Source: Linanthus parryae (lineage: Eukaryota; Streptophyta; Magnoliopsida; Ericales; Polemoniaceae). Taken from it: 64,000 bases of DNA. The stretch spans positions 139,125,927-139,189,926 of the forward strand of contig JALGPY010000002.1 of assembly GCA_023055425.1 (NCBI GenBank), given 5' to 3'. Positions 1 through 12,954 of this stretch are shown piece after piece. Made by a program: the position numbers and the translations under genes. How positions within the stretch are numbered: position 1 is the stretch's first letter; each line of letters starts with the position of its first letter. The notes beneath the pieces were generated by a model. The model ran no database searches, was not told the origin of the DNA, and saw only the letters and a program-made list of their open reading frames with translations.

Positions 1-103
1 AACTATATGCCCAGAAACATCATATACAAGATATATCACAAAGCCATCACACCTGATCAATTACTAACACTATATATGTATCTCCCTAGTTCCTACAATA
101 CCT

Positions 104-800
104 TGTGTAGCACCCCACGCCTTTGCAATCCAAGCCTTGCTTGAACCTAGTTGGCGATAGAACACTTCCTCCTCGAGCTAGTGACCTAAATACACGGTGC
201 ACCTCATAAAACGTGTACCTATTAACTTCCCTCCGTATTTTTTTCAAGTGAACAAAACTATCACCGCTTAGTTTGTGAGTAAACAACTCTATAAGAAGGA
301 TAAGATCTAAACATGCAATACGATGATAAACGAAACCTAGGCCTAAAATATACAAGAGACAAACACTATGGTTGACTCTTCACATCCCAGTAAATGGGAA
401 ACAACTTCAGATCTAATAGTATGAAGATATAGTTGTTCATGATAACAGATTTGGAAATAATATCGACTCTAGGATAATTTTGAGAGACAAATCCTAGTGT
501 TCAGATTCTGTGAGACGTATATAGAGAAGAGACAATCTAAAACACATATATGAAGCAAAACCAAACTAAAAATTAAATTGGAAAAATTTGTTCAGTCTAT
601 GTAAACAATAACTTGATTCTAGACACACGCAAACTAACAGACGACTTGGTCTAGGTCAATAGGAGTAGATTATTCTAGAGAGTCATTTAAAAAAATTTAG
701 AAATATCTTGACTGGTCCTAGAAGAGCTTAAAACAACTTCAGAGGAAGAATCGACATGTTCTTAAGTGTGTCTTGAAATACCTCGTCGGGGTGCTACACA
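104..800. mobile_element. Solo-LTR-like or TIR element remnant
   Basis: The segment begins TGTGTAGCACCCC and ends with the exact inverse, GGGGTGCTACACA (13 bp). The TGTAGCACCCC...GGGGTGCTACA ends are like those I know from some plant Ty3/gypsy LTRs, so a solo LTR of about 0.7 kb is the first reading. No convincing direct repeat flanks it (left ccttg, right caact if the ends are taken as 106 and 798). No coding capacity is visible. A non-autonomous TIR element is the alternative. Confidence 0.4.
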
Positions 801-1522
801 ACTGCAAAAAAGCTAGGCGTTTCATGCATAACTTTGATTTGCGATTACGTTAGCATAGTATATTTGTAATAGATATTTTTGTGCAATAGAATATTCTAAA
901 GCTAGCTGGTATTAGCATGTGGGGTTTTAATCATACTAGGCTTCACAGTGGTGATTTTCCAGGAAAATTTTTCTTCGGTAAAAATATGTGTGACGTGTAC
1001 CGTGTTCTTTAACTATTTCGTTTACTTTAGAGTTTAATTTCCACTTATCATTGAAACATCTAAGCATGATCTTTGCGCAATACGTCTAAGATGAAATATA
1101 TTAGATATATTTACTTTGATAATCATCTCTTCTATCGAATATTTATACTATTCATTTGCTCAATGTTTTTATTGATTTCCGCTATGCTTAACTGTTCAAA
1201 AAGGTAGACGTGCTCGTACTCACATGCGTTCATATCATGTGCCAGACTATATATTCACTTTCGAAAATCTCAAGCTCGTCTATACATGAAGATGGAACAA
1301 GTGATTTGTCCAAGTGCGAATAACTTTGATACCAAATTAATCTTCATGATTTAATTCTTAGGGCACTCGATTTGCAATTAGACTGTAGTTTGCTAGTTTT
1401 AATTTGTACTATGATATTGTAAGTATAAGGCACAAAGATGAAGAGAGAGTGGGCAATTGTACTCCAAAAAATGTCAAATTAGCTATTAGCTCTTTTTTTT
1501 TAGGAAAACTATTAGCTCCCTT
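801..1522. other. AT-rich stretch without recognisable features
   Basis: No ORF of interest, no RNA gene and no clear repeat structure was seen here. Confidence 0.5.
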
Positions 1523-1865
1523 TTAGAGCATCTCCAACCAATACCATTCCCCCCCCCCCCTAAACTGCTATCCATCTACAAGCGATTCCAACCCCCGCAC
1601 CCAATATAGTTTATTTTTAAAATATATTCAATAATATAAAATTAAATTATTAATACTAATAAAACATAAATATGACATAGTATAAATGTATTTATATATT
1701 AAAAAAATAGCAAAATTAATAATAACAACAAAAACAAACAAGACTTTTATTCGGTAAATATAATTGCTAATTATTACAAAAAATAAGATATATCAAACTG
1801 AAAACAAAATAAAATAACAATAACAAAAAAAAACTTTATTGGATTAATAGCCACCATAACATGAT

Positions 1866-2173
1866 TAGGGTTTTGATGCAGGTTGCGCAGCGGAATCACA
1901 AAAATTTAATCCTGCTCAAACTCCTCCAAAGATTACGGTAGAAACATGTGTACATTCGTTTGTATGATCACTACGACGAATTGTGTCTTCGTCTCTATGA
2001 CTATCCACACCTTAGATCTTTTACTGGAATCCTTCTCCACGTGTAGTGCTAGCAACAGAAGAAGAAAGGAAGAGATCACGCAAAACGGAGCAACCACCAC
2101 GCACAAGGAGGGCCGACGGCACCAAGGGGGGGGACGGACTAGGGGGCCGAACCTCTCCTTATCTCGCTCTCTC

Positions 2174-2214
<41 letters not shown>

Positions 2215-3278
2215 TGCTTCGTTATGTTCTCTCAATAATGACTTAGTTGAGAAAATAACAAGCTAGAGTTCCTTTAAATAGTTAATAACTCTTCATTAAC
2301 TACATAATTTCCCCAATACTAATCATGTCCTTACATAGATTAGTCCACTTGCAAATTAGTCTTACTAACCTTGCTTGTGGTTGCGTTATGATCCTTCTAT
2401 TAATTAATCCAACTAATTAATACCCATATTCAGTTTAATCCATATGGCTTGTGACCCCATATGTTTCTATTTAGTTGGTACTAACTATTACAAACATAGA
2501 GCGGTGTCTAGCAACACATCTATGCCACCCAACTAATAGAAATAGTCAGTGATCCCGAAAAACCTTGTTCTCAATGTTACCGTGTTGTATTATCCCTTTG
2601 TCTCCATATTCGGATTGGACACGAGATATAATCGTCACACTCGTATATCCAATCCATAATTTCTCAATCATGGGGATAGACTTATCCATGCAGATTACAT
2701 CAATATCTCTATATTGATTTATCTGAGTCTGGTCAGACATTCCATAAGCTCTAACGCTCGAGTGGCCGTGGATATTTACTCCTATTATGTAGGAGGGACA
2801 AATCCTATCTACATCACTGCTACCTCTAAGCTTGCTTCCTATCATGCCCGATAGCTATCTATATAGTTACCCAGTTACGGTGTAACGTTTGATAATATCA
2901 AAGGATGATATTTCACAACTAGAGTATCCAGTGACTTCAAGTCTAAGGATTACAACACCATTAGCACTACGAGAAGCGCTTGTGACGTTGACATGATCTA
3001 ATGTAGCCTTCTCGTGGTGGGTCTATCCAGTATGCCATTACTCCTAATGCATACCCATGTGTTAGACTTGATATCTCCATATCAATATACCCACATACTA
3101 GTCTATAGTTGATCGTCATGTTAATCAATATAATGGACTAGGGATATTTAAGATAAGCAACACAATTGTAATCTAAGGACTTCATTATATTAAATATCTC
3201 CATAAATAATACAATGATTTATTCAAGCAACTAAAGTTCATACTAAACAGATTGCCTCTAGGGTATTCAAAACCAACA
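1866..3278 (-). repeat. 3' LTR of the copia element
   Basis: It matches the 5' LTR at 8884-10277, beginning TGTTGG at 3278 in element orientation. It contains the long CT microsatellite at 2158-2216, which is much shorter in the other LTR (about 9187-9212). Confidence 0.85.
2158..2216. repeat. (CT)n microsatellite in the copia 3' LTR
   Basis: An almost pure CT tract of nearly 60 bp. Its expansion relative to the partner LTR shows slippage after insertion. Reading frames through it on both strands (Ser/Leu repeats, Arg/Glu repeats) are simple-sequence artefacts. Confidence 0.9.
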
Positions 3279-3291
3279 GTCTCCCACTTGC
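3279..3291 (-). promoter_or_regulatory. Polypurine tract of the copia element
   Basis: On the minus strand the sequence GCAAGTGGGAGAC lies directly before the TGTTGG start of the 3' LTR. This is the normal plus-strand primer site of plant copia elements. Confidence 0.8.
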
Positions 3292-3321
3292 ACTAGAGCC
3301 AATCTGGTGCATCACGCATGC

Positions 3322-4841
3322 CTATACCCCTAGTGTGCCCTCATGCATTCCATGAACCAACGGCTTTGTGAGAGGGTATGAAAGATTATCATCTGTTGGA
3401 ATCTTGCATACCTTCACATCTCCTTGATCGACTATCTCACGAACTACATGGAAAATCCTAAGTACATGCTTTGTCCTCTGGTGCGACCTGGTTTCCTTGG
3501 CTTGTGCGATTGCCCCAATTTTGTCACAATACAACGTAATGAGATCCACTATGCTAGGAACCACAACAAGCTCAGTGACAAACTTATTTATCCAAAAAGC
3601 CTCCTTCGCTGCGCCTGAAGCAGCAATGTACTCACCTTCAGTTGTAGAATCAGCAACTGTCTCTTACTTGGAACTCATCCAGCTCACCGCTCCTCCATTT
3701 AGGAAAAACACATAACCCGACTGCGATCTATAGTCATCTTTGTCGGTTTGGAAGCTTGCGTCAGTGTAACCAGTTACACTAAGCTCTTCCTTACCTCCAA
3801 ATATCAAGAATGCATCCTTAGTTCTTCTCAAGTACTTAATAATGTTTTCGACAGCAATGCAGTGACTCTCACCCGGATTGGACTGATATCTGCTTGCCAT
3901 ACTCAATGCGTATGACACATCTGATCTAGTACACAACATGGCATACATGATTGATCCTATGGCTGATGCATATGAGATCTTACTCATGTGTTCCTTCTCA
4001 ATCTGATTGGAAGGAAAATCATCCTTCGAAAGGGTGATTCCATGCGACATGGGCAAGAATCCTTTCTTTGATTCTTGCATGTTGAATTGTTTCAACACCT
4101 TGTCTATATATGTACTTTGGCTTAGGCCGAGCAGCTTCCTCGATCTATCCGTATAGATCTTGATACCCAGTATATAAGCTGCATCCCCTAAGTCCTTCAT
4201 TGCGAAACACTTTCATAGCCAATCTTTCACAAATTGCAACATAGGACTTTCGTTTCCAATGAGTAGTATGTCATCCACAAACAAGACCAGAAACACTTCA
4301 GTACTCCCACTAACCTTCTTGTAAACACAAGACTCATCTTCGGTCTTGATGAAGGCAAACTCTTTGACCGCGTCATCAAAACGTCGATTCCAACTCCTAG
4401 AAGCTTGCTTCAATCCATAAATGGATCGTTCTAGCTTACAGACTTTATTTTCATATTCTGGATCTTCAAAGCCCACAGGTTGTGTCATATAAACATCTTC
4501 GAGGATGTTTCCATACAGAAACACTGTTTTGACATCCATCTGCAAAATCTCATAGTAAGCTGCATTCGCAAGTAGGATTCGAATGGATTTGGTCATTGCT
4601 ATTGGGGAAAGGTTTCATCATAGTCTATACCATGAATCTGTCTGAATCCTTTAGCCATCAGTCGGCCCTTATAGGCAAATACATAGCCATCTAAGTCAAT
4701 CTTCTTCTTGAAGACCCACTTGCACCCTATGGGTCGAACCCCATCGGATGGTTCCACCAAAGTCCATACTTGGTTGGAATACATGGATTCCATTTCGGAT
4801 CTCATGGCCTTAAGCCACTTCTTTGAGTCTGGCCCTTTCAT
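3322..4841 (-). pseudogene. copia reverse transcriptase and RNase H, broken
   Basis: Three frames are needed. 4841-4599 holds the RT start (NQVWTLVEPSDG, CKWVFKKK). 4596-4213 holds MDVKTVFLYG, GLKQASRSW and the catalytic motif LFVDDILLIG. 4200-3664 carries the end of RT and the RNase H domain (GYTDASFQTDKDDYRSQSGY, AVSWMSSK). 3564-3322 holds the C-terminal tail (IPTDDNLSYPLTKPL). The enzyme would copy element RNA into DNA. Stops and shifts near 4597, 4205 and 3600 show decay. Confidence 0.9.
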
Positions 4842-4930
4842 GGCCTCTCCGCAAGTAGTAGGCTCATCATATATGGGTAATATGTCACCAGGCTCATTAA
4901 CGAGAAGTCCATACCTATTTGGCTCATGAC

Positions 4931-6291
4931 CTACCTACTTGACCTACAATGTTCTTGTGTTACTTGAATATGTTGCTCCACAACCGTTTGTGGTTCCTGT
5001 TCATGCTCCATCGTCATATCAGTGTTCTGTGGTTCTAGAATTTCTTCAAGTTCTACAGCCCTCCCACTTGCTCCTTTAGAGATGAACTCTCTTTCTAGGA
5101 ACACGCCAGTTCGAGCAATAAACATTTTGTTCTCGGTTGGGTTGTAGAAGTAATATCCTCTAGTTTCCTTAGGATATCCCATAAACTTACACTTTTAACT
5201 GACTTGGGTCCTATCTTGTCACTCTGTAAACGTTTTACATAGACGTCGCAACCCCAAATCTTCATAAACGATACTATAGGACGCCTCCTAGTCCATATCT
5301 CATATGGTGTCTTCATGACCGATTTGGATGGAACACGGTTAATGGTAAAAGCAGTTGTCATTAGAGCATGTCCCCAAAACCATATTGAAAGATCTGTTTG
5401 ACACATCATAGACCGCACCATGTCGGACAAGGTGCGATTCCTCCTCTCGGAAACGCCATTCCATTGTGGCGTTCTGGGTGGAGTGACTTGGGTCACAATA
5501 CCACACGCTCTAAGATATTCGTCAAACTCTTGACTTAAGTATTCTCCTCCACCATGTGATCATAGAGCCTTGATACTCTTACCAAGTTGCTTCTCTACTC
5601 GATTCTTGAATTCCTTGAACAATTCAAAGGATTCAGATTTGGCCTTCATAAGGTACACAAAATCATATCTACTGAAATTATCAGTAAACATAATGATGTA
5701 GGTGTAACCACCTCTGGCAGGTGTGGGAAATGGTCCACATACATCGGTATGTATGAGTGCAGCTAACTCACTAGTCCTTTCACCTTTCTTATTGAAAGGG
5801 GACTTTGCCATCTTTCCAATCAAACAAGACTCACATGTCTCATACGATTCATAATCAAATGAGTCTAGTAATCCATCCTTAGGGAGTCTAGATATGCGTT
5901 TCTCATTTATATGGCCTAAACGACAATGCCATAGATAAGCAGGATTTAATTCATTAATTTTAATCCTCTTAGTATTAATGTTACATATGGGATTACTTAG
6001 ATCAAGGATATATAATCCATTAGACAAATTCCCACTATAATAGTGGATACTATCAAAATAAATGGAACAACTATTGTTCTTTATTGAAATAGTAAAACCC
6101 TTCTCGTCCAAACAAGAAATAGAAATAATGTTTCTGCTCATAGCAGGCACATAATAGCAATTGTCTAATTCTAAAATAAGCCCTGAAGGCAGAGATAACT
6201 CATACACGCCTATAGCTAATGCAGCAACTCTTGCTCCATTCCCGACGTGCAAGTCTATCTCCCCTTTAGCCAATCTTCTACTTCTTTTCAA
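4931..6291 (-). pseudogene. copia pre-integrase domain and integrase, broken
   Basis: The first block (6291-5560) ends the protease and contains the zinc-binding pre-integrase module (WHCRLGHI ... CESCLIGKM) and the start of the catalytic core with the first Asp (LIHTDVCGPF) and second Asp (FTDNFSRYDFV). The frame breaks near 5500; the block at 5496-5095 carries the catalytic Glu in NGVSERRNRTL and the core end. The block at 5182-4931 is the linker toward RT. The integrase would insert the cDNA. Frameshifts and stops make this a pseudogene. Confidence 0.88.
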
Positions 6292-6294
6292 ATC

Positions 6295-7229
6295 CTACAC
6301 ATTACGCCAAATGTGAGATCCACATCCAGTATCCAACACCCAAGATGAAGAAATAGAAAGATTGAAATCTATAACAAAAATACCTGGTGGTGGTGGAATC
6401 ACTATTCCAAGACTTTTATCCTCCAGATACTTGGGGCAGTTCCTCTTCCAGTGTCCAGGCTGACAAGAGTAGTGACATTCACCCTTAGTCACGCCTCCAC
6501 CGGACTTTAAGGCGGTTTCTTTGGATTTTGCAACTTTCTTTCTCTTTCCTTTGGTGGTAGAAGCAACTGACTTGCTTTTCCTCTTATTGTGACCATCATT
6601 ATGGCCTTGCCTTTGCCCTTGTTAATACTCTGTTCAGCGGTCCTCAACATATTGAGCAAGTCGGGCAGAGTCTTGTTGATCTCATTCATGTTATAGTTCA
6701 TGATGAACTGGCTATAACTATCCGACAACGATTACGGGATGAGATTAGTGGCCAACTCTTGGCCGAACAGGAAACCTAACCTCTCGAGATTCTCAATGTA
6801 TCCGATCATACGGAGTACATGAGTTCCAACTAGGTTCCCCTCTGCGAGACTACACTTGAACAATGCTTTGGATACTTCGTACCTCTTATGCCAGGCCTGC
6901 TCTTGGAAGAGCTACCTCAAATGTACGACCATATCGTACGCCTCCATGTTCTCATGTTGCTTCTGAAGCTCAGAGCTCATGTTGCACATCATCAGACAGG
7001 TCACATCATTATTGTGATCCACAATCTTTTGATATGCCCTTACGATAGCCTCGGGTGCATCCTCAGCTGGTGGTGCTGGAACGGCTGCATCTAAGATGTA
7101 CAACTTCTTTTCTTGCTTAAGGATGACCCTTAAGTTTCTGTCCCAGTCTAGGAAGTTGTTCCCTAGCAACTTGTCCTTCTCAAGGACAAAACACATGGAT
7201 GCTGTCGATGTTTGATTGTTGTTTTCCAT
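6295..7229 (-). pseudogene. copia gag and protease start, broken
   Basis: The capsid protein of the element starts at 7229 with MENNNQTSTA and runs through a typical copia gag with frame changes near 6912 and 6728. A zinc-knuckle-like motif follows (CHYSCQPGHWKRNC, around 6430-6480), one residue longer in its first spacing than the usual CX2CX4HX4C, then the protease active site WVLDTGCGSHI near 6310-6340. Gag would form the virus-like particle and bind genomic RNA; the protease would cut the polyprotein. Several frames are needed to cover it, so it cannot yield one protein. Confidence 0.85.
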
Positions 7230-8867
7230 TGGAATTCTACAAATGAGAAATATGCAATTTTAGTATTTCTAACAATTTAACTACATTCAATAATTTCTAG
7301 ATTATCAAATATAGCTCCCACTATTTTTCTCGAATTAATAGCTGTCACCATTAATGCAAAAAATATCATATATTTTCTAGTGGTTCCAAGATCCATATTT
7401 CACTTCTTCTCGAGCTTGCTTTGGCAAGTCACCCTAGAATTATTTATTTAGGTAGGAACGTCCTTCCAATTGCATCCTTATGCAACTCTTGGTGCAACCG
7501 GGCAAATAACTCCTTATTTATCTATCTCATAGATAATCCCAATTGTCATGCCTCTAATTCATCAATCTAATTGAAACTACTTAGTTACATTTAACATCTT
7601 ATTTCAACAACTGCACATTACTTGTTTGCGTCGCCGCATCACATCATGGTAAATTAAAGAATCGCCTTGCTTTGGCAAGCCCGAAATTAATAAACGCTGA
7701 TCATGAAGGGTGTCAAAATAAGAGATGGAAAAACGTAACATTTCCTTTGAGGGATTTAAATATCACTACTTAATTTGTTTGGTTGATCCCATCAACATGA
7801 TCTACTTATTTGGATCGGGCAATCCACAATAAAAGACCATTCTTGTTTATTATAATCTTGTTACGTTTTGCTTGTATCAGCCATACACAAAATAAATAAC
7901 AAGACATAAATAGTAAACATCCACAAAATAAAAGTAATGTGGCATGGATATGGCCCCTAAGGCTAAGATATTACTAAGACAATGATAATATATATATGCC
8001 CTAAAGTGACAAGCTCATCTCCATTTGCCTCCACCATAGCCGCGCGCCCTAGGTGTGCGAGTTACTCCATCATCTTTGTGGCTCCTTGGGTCTTTTGGTC
8101 TTCTTCTCCATGCTCTTGGCTATAATCTAATTATCTATTTTAGCTAGCATATGAACTAAATAAATATAAAAACCTTACATGTTGAGAAGATGATCAGCTC
8201 GCAGGCCTTAAAAGTAATTATTATAATAATTGATCTGCTCGCAGGCCGTAAACCAAACCACAAAGTAAACAACCATAACCTAGGCCATATCCATCCATCA
8301 TGCAACAAAGCACATAATACAGTTAAAAGCAATTTTTAAGGCGCTTGTTCAATCTTAGTTGAAATTAGGCAACTAGGGTAAAAAGGTCCAAGGGGTCCAC
8401 CATCACCATGGCCAAACCACCCAAAGGACCAAGGCACGACCTTGTCCGGTCGGCCAAGCCCCATGCACGGCCAAGCCGCACGCTGAGCCGGTCAAGCCCT
8501 TGGCCGTGTCCTAGCTTGGGCGGCAAGGCAAGGGGGGCGGTCCCTAGGGGGAACGAACGCTCTTATGGAGTTGTTTCCAAAAAAACTCCTTGCCTTGTTG
8601 CCCAAGTTTAGTTGTTTCCAAGTTTGAAAAACACCTTTTCCCAACTTGTGCCCAAACCCTAGTTCCTAGATCCAAAAATACCACATCCTATGTGATTCAA
8701 AATCACTAATTCCTAAATCTTATGTAAAATTATATCTTGATTGGTTGAATCATATTCAATTTGCGTCTAATATTTTAATAAATTTCAGTTGTCGCGTAAA
8801 ATAACATATACAGTGTAAAAATTGAAAAATAGTAACACATAATATCATGTTATGCGTAATGACATGT
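7230..8867 (-). other. Untranslated leader of the copia element
   Basis: About 1.6 kb lie between the primer-binding site and the gag start. Two similar short motifs containing GCTCGCAGGCC occur near 8198 and 8231. Open frames here (for example on the plus strand near 8408-8611) show no recognisable protein features. Confidence 0.6.
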
Positions 8868-8880
8868 GGCTCTGATACCG
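8868..8880 (-). promoter_or_regulatory. Primer-binding site, initiator tRNA-Met
   Basis: On the minus strand the sequence is CGGTATCAGAGCC, the usual copia TGGTATCAGAGC site with its first base changed, immediately next to the inner end of the 5' LTR. Confidence 0.85.
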
Positions 8881-8883
8881 CTA

Positions 8884-10277
8884 TAGGGTTTTGATGCAGG
8901 TTGCGCAGTGGAATAACAAAAATTTAATTCCTGCTCAAACCTCTCCAAGGATCACAGGCAAGCAATCATAACATGATTATGGTAGAAATATGTGTACCTT
9001 TTTTTGTGTGATCACTATGAAGAATTGTGTCTTCGTATCTACGAGTATCCACACCATGGATCATTGACTGGAATTTTTCTCCACGTGTAGTGCTAGCAAT
9101 GGAAGAATGAGGGAAGAGATCACGCAAAAACAGAACCACCACGCCCAAGGGGGCCCGACGGCAGCAAGGGGGCAGACTAGGCGGCGAACCTCTCCTTGTC
9201 TCTCTCTATCTCTTGCTTCGTTATGTTATCTCAATATTGACTTACTTGAGAAAATAAAAAGCTAGAGTTCATTTATACAGTTAATAACTCTTTATTAACT
9301 ATATAATTGCCCCAATACTAATCATGTCCTTACACAGATTAGTCCACTTGCAAATTAGTCCTACTAACTTTGCTTCAGGTTGCGTTATGATACCTTTATT
9401 AATTAGTCCAACTAATTAATATCCATATCCAGTTTAATCCATATGGTGTGTGACCCCATAGGTTTCTATTTAGTTGGTAATAACTATTACAAACATAGAG
9501 CGGTGTCTAACAACACATCTATGCCTCCCAACTAATAGTAATTGTCAGTGATCCCGACAAACCTTGTGCCCAATGTTACTGTGCTGTATTATCCCTTTGT
9601 CTCCATATCCGGAATGGACACGAGACATAATCGTCACACTCGTATATCCAATCCATAGTTTCTCGATCCTGAGAATAGACTTATCCATGCAGATTACATC
9701 AATATCTCCATACTGATTTATCTAGGTCTGGCCAGACATTCCATAAGCTCTACCCCTCGAGTGGCCGTGGATATATACTCCTATTAGGTAGGAGGGACAA
9801 ATCCTACCTACATCACTGCCACCTCTAAGCTTGCTTCCTATCATGCCCGATAGCGATCTTTATAGTTACCCAGTTACGGTGTAACGTTTGATAATATCAA
9901 AGCATGATATTTCACAACTAGAGTATCCAGTGACTTCAAGTCTAAGGATTACAACACCATTAGCACTACGATAAGCGCTTGTGACGTTGACATAATCTAA
10001 TGTAGCCTTCTCGTGGCGAATCTATCCAGTATGCCATTACTCCTAATGCATACCCATGTGTTAGACTTGATATCTCCATATCAATCTACCCACATACTGG
10101 TCTATAGTTGATCTTTCTGTTAATCAATATAATGGACTAGGGATATTTAAGATAAGAAACACAATTGTAATCTAAGGACTTCATTATATTAAATATCTCC
10201 ATAAATAATACAATGATTTATTCTAGCAACTAAAGTTCATCCTAAACAGATTGCCTCTAGGGTATCCAAAACCAACA
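8884..10277 (-). repeat. 5' LTR of the copia element
   Basis: In element orientation it begins TGTTGG (10277 downward) and ends near ...CAAAACCCTA at 8884, next to the primer-binding site. It matches 1866-3278 over its length. No coding capacity. Confidence 0.85.
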
Positions 10278-10370
10278 AAATGCGTCATAACTATTCCCCA
10301 CCCATACCTAAAATCACCCCCGCCTTCCATTTCACCCTCCCCCTCCCTCTCACGGTTGGAGATGCTCTAA

Positions 10371-12001
10371 TTACTAACTACATGACAAGTTTGTCCGCTT
10401 ATGTTCTTTCAGGATTTGAAAATTGGGTGAAACTAATTTGGAAAACTAAACTAGTTGAAAATCTATAGTAAACTAGATATGAATTGAAAACTGGTAGAAT
10501 GTGAGATAATTACAAAACTTTGAGAGACTAAATAATATGCATATCTTAACAAAAAATGGTTAATTCAAATTTAAAATACTCTCCTGAACACAATTTAACT
10601 AAAAGCACATATATTCAAATTAGTGTTCCCAAGCAAGCAATGTTATTCAATTATTTTTATAAGTACAATTTTGTTATATTGATCCAAAACTTATTTTGAT
10701 TTCACATTTATTTTTAATTTTCTCTAAACAATTTTTTAACCAATTTCTACAATATTTATTATCTCCAAAAATTTATTAAATAAGTAACGAATCTCTTCCA
10801 CCAATGATAAAGTTTTGGACTTGCATGTTTGTGTTTGAAAATTATGGACTGGCAAGATAGGGACAACCTTGCACAATTCGATCAGCCAGTATCGTGTCCT
10901 TTATTGTTTACTTTGGTTTTCGTTTTTCTGTTGTTTCTCCAGTTTAAGAGGGGCTGGTATGCCTCCGATTCTCGCTCATTTTGCTTGCTTATGCTTCTCT
11001 CGGTGATCAAGACCGCCGCGGTTCTGTAAGGGTTTACTGGATTTTATTTTCTTTTTTACTTTCCTATGCACTTGCTCCTTCCACCAATAGCTCCGCCAAG
11101 ACATCCTTCTCAAACGAAGCTATTCAATGCTTCTATTATGCCTCGTGGCAATTTTAGCTTAATTCGAATTCGACAAAACCGGATGCTTTAGTAATCCACC
11201 ATGTTTAATCAATACAAGCCATTTCTTGGATCATGTTTTGTCCAAGAACACCCCCTCTCAGACCTTCTCCCATCAACATCCCATCACTTTGAGCTTTGCT
11301 AGCACCGGCATCAACATCTTCAGCCTGGGTATCACTCCTTGCAATGCAAAGCAAGACTCTTGGATATGATCAATCTCTTCTTCAGTCATGAGACTCAAGT
11401 TTTAATTTTTAATTATGTTGTTATTTCTAAGCTTAGGTTGTCTTCTGTTAGTAGCCAAACTCTTGTTCATTTGTGGGTTTGCTGTAAGTTTCTCATTATC
11501 TCTTGATCAATACAATTGCTTATTTTCTGAAAAAAAAAAAAGAAAATTATGTTTTTTTCATACTTCCGTTTGGTTAGAAGATATTTTCACCTTTATTGAA
11601 TGTAAAAAAAAACCCAAGTATATGTCATTATTGTACATGCAAAATAATAGAGTAAATTAGCATGTCTCCAAACACATGCTCATAGTGCAGGTACTTCTAA
11701 CTCTCTATCACTGAACTATCACATGTTTTCTTTTGGCTTAATCACCCAATACATACCCCCACTTTGCCATAATTATCACATTGCAACCCCCATTTCTAAA
11801 AATAACTGATTGCATCCCTCACTTGCAGGAAAGACGTTAATGTCAAACTGAGAATGAATTTTTATCGCAAGATTAATATACTCGGAGGCTATTATTTCAC
11901 ACAATTTGATACCTTTTTATCATACACGATGCACACTTTATGAAAATACCTTCGTCGATTTTATTTTGATGATTAAATTTTATTCCCAATTTAACTTTAA
12001 T

Positions 12002-12002
<1 letters not shown>
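10371..12002. other. AT-rich DNA without recognised genes
   Basis: Only short open frames without family features were seen. Several homopolymer runs occur (A-run near 11531). Confidence 0.5.

Positions 12003-12033
<31 letters not shown>
12003..12033. repeat. Poly-T run
   Basis: About 31 consecutive T. It could be the oligo-A end of an old retroposed sequence on the minus strand, but no retroposon body was recognised next to it. Confidence 0.8.
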
Positions 12034-12034
<1 letters not shown>

Positions 12035-12229
12035 TAAATGGGGGGAGACAACTAGCTAGTTCTAGAACTGGTGATTGCTATGTGATATTCTTGGAAAACT
12101 GGGGGCCCGCATTAAGTAATTAAGCATTTTCATTTTCATGTCCTTTGCATACTATCATTATTTTTGAACAAAATTATTTCAAGAAGTAGGTGTTATATGA
12201 ATTAATATGAGTTACATGTCTCTAGGAAG

Positions 12230-12870
12230 TTGCCTTTCAAAATAATTAGAAAAATAAAAATAAAATGAAGAAAAAATAAAAGGTTGATCTAACCCCATTT
12301 GCACTAAAATAGAACTAACACAAAGTTTCCACTGGAAATAAAAGGTTGATATTGAAGGAATATATGATCTAATCACTCATAGATCTAAACGCGAAACTAA
12401 TGTGGAAGATTCTCGTGTTTACCTCTTCTCCTTAGCTCCTACGCAACAGATGATGATAGTAGTTGTTGCTTGCTTTCACGTGCCTTCCACTTCGTCGTGC
12501 TCCCACCGGTCTAGTGCAAATCTCGTGGACGAACAATGTGTTTCACACCACGTTTCACCTTTGGATGCAAGTTAGTGAGAAAGGCTAGGGTTCCTAGAAG
12601 TTGTCTCTACACTTGTTTTGATCAGCACATGATCTCTACTTAATTCAGCAGGAGACTGTATCCTTATATAGACATATTTTTAGTTTATTGCAACTAACCC
12701 CCTTAGAGTTTGTGACTAATTACATAAGCACCCATTAGAGCTAAATGTATTTTACTGACATATATAATACTCGAGCAGTGCGTTAAATTGACGGCATGTC
12801 AAACTCAATCAAAGCCCATTGTCCCTCGATCGTCGACGAGGGAATTACATAGCACATTATTTTACAAGGA
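12230..12870 (-). other. Possible old LTR-like remnant
   Basis: Read on the minus strand, a stretch with a TATATAAGG-like box (near 12660-12670) is followed by a pyrimidine-rich and then genic-looking sequence, like a copia LTR. No partner LTR or ends were found, so this is a weak suggestion only. Confidence 0.2.
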
Positions 12871-12954
12871 AGTCACTAAAATTTAACTCTTTTTTTTTGA
12901 GATAATTGAATTAACTTTCTATGAGTGATAGAATTAACTTTCTATGAAATAGTT

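Larger units (their letters stand above)
1866..10277 (-). mobile_element. Ty1/copia LTR retrotransposon, decayed
   Basis: Two direct LTRs (1866-3278 and 8884-10277) flank a primer-binding site complementary to initiator tRNA-Met, a leader, decayed gag-pol and a GTGGGAGAC-type polypurine tract. The order on the minus strand is gag, protease, integrase, RT, RNase H, which defines Ty1/copia. The coding part is split by several frameshifts and stops, so it is dead. LTRs are about 1.4 kb and differ by scattered changes and by a longer CT repeat in the 3' LTR. I could not find an exact 5-bp target duplication (left flank atgat, right flank aaatg). It sits inside a TIR element. Confidence 0.9.
1523..10370. 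mobile_element. TIR element (MITE type) split by the copia insertion
   Basis: TTAGAGCATCTCCAACC at 1523-1539 has its exact inverse at 10354-10370 (17 bp). The C-rich sequence just inside the left end and the C-rich/G-rich sequence inside the right end look like the two halves of one short element. The copia element (1866-10277) lies between them. Termini of the type GAGCATCTCCAACC next to TTA/TAA are known from plant MITEs and suggest PIF/Harbinger-like mobilisation, but that assignment is inference. The flanks read TTA on the left and TAA on the right, so the 3-bp target duplication is not exact. No transposase is present; without the copia insertion about 440 bp remain. Confidence 0.6.

Noticed and set aside
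1933..2266. Overlapping open frames on both strands with Ser/Leu or Arg/Glu repeats
   Set aside because: They read through the CT microsatellite of the copia LTR; no other protein features.
8408..8611. Small plus-strand frame, basic and Pro-rich
   Set aside because: It sits antisense in the copia leader and has no recognisable domain.
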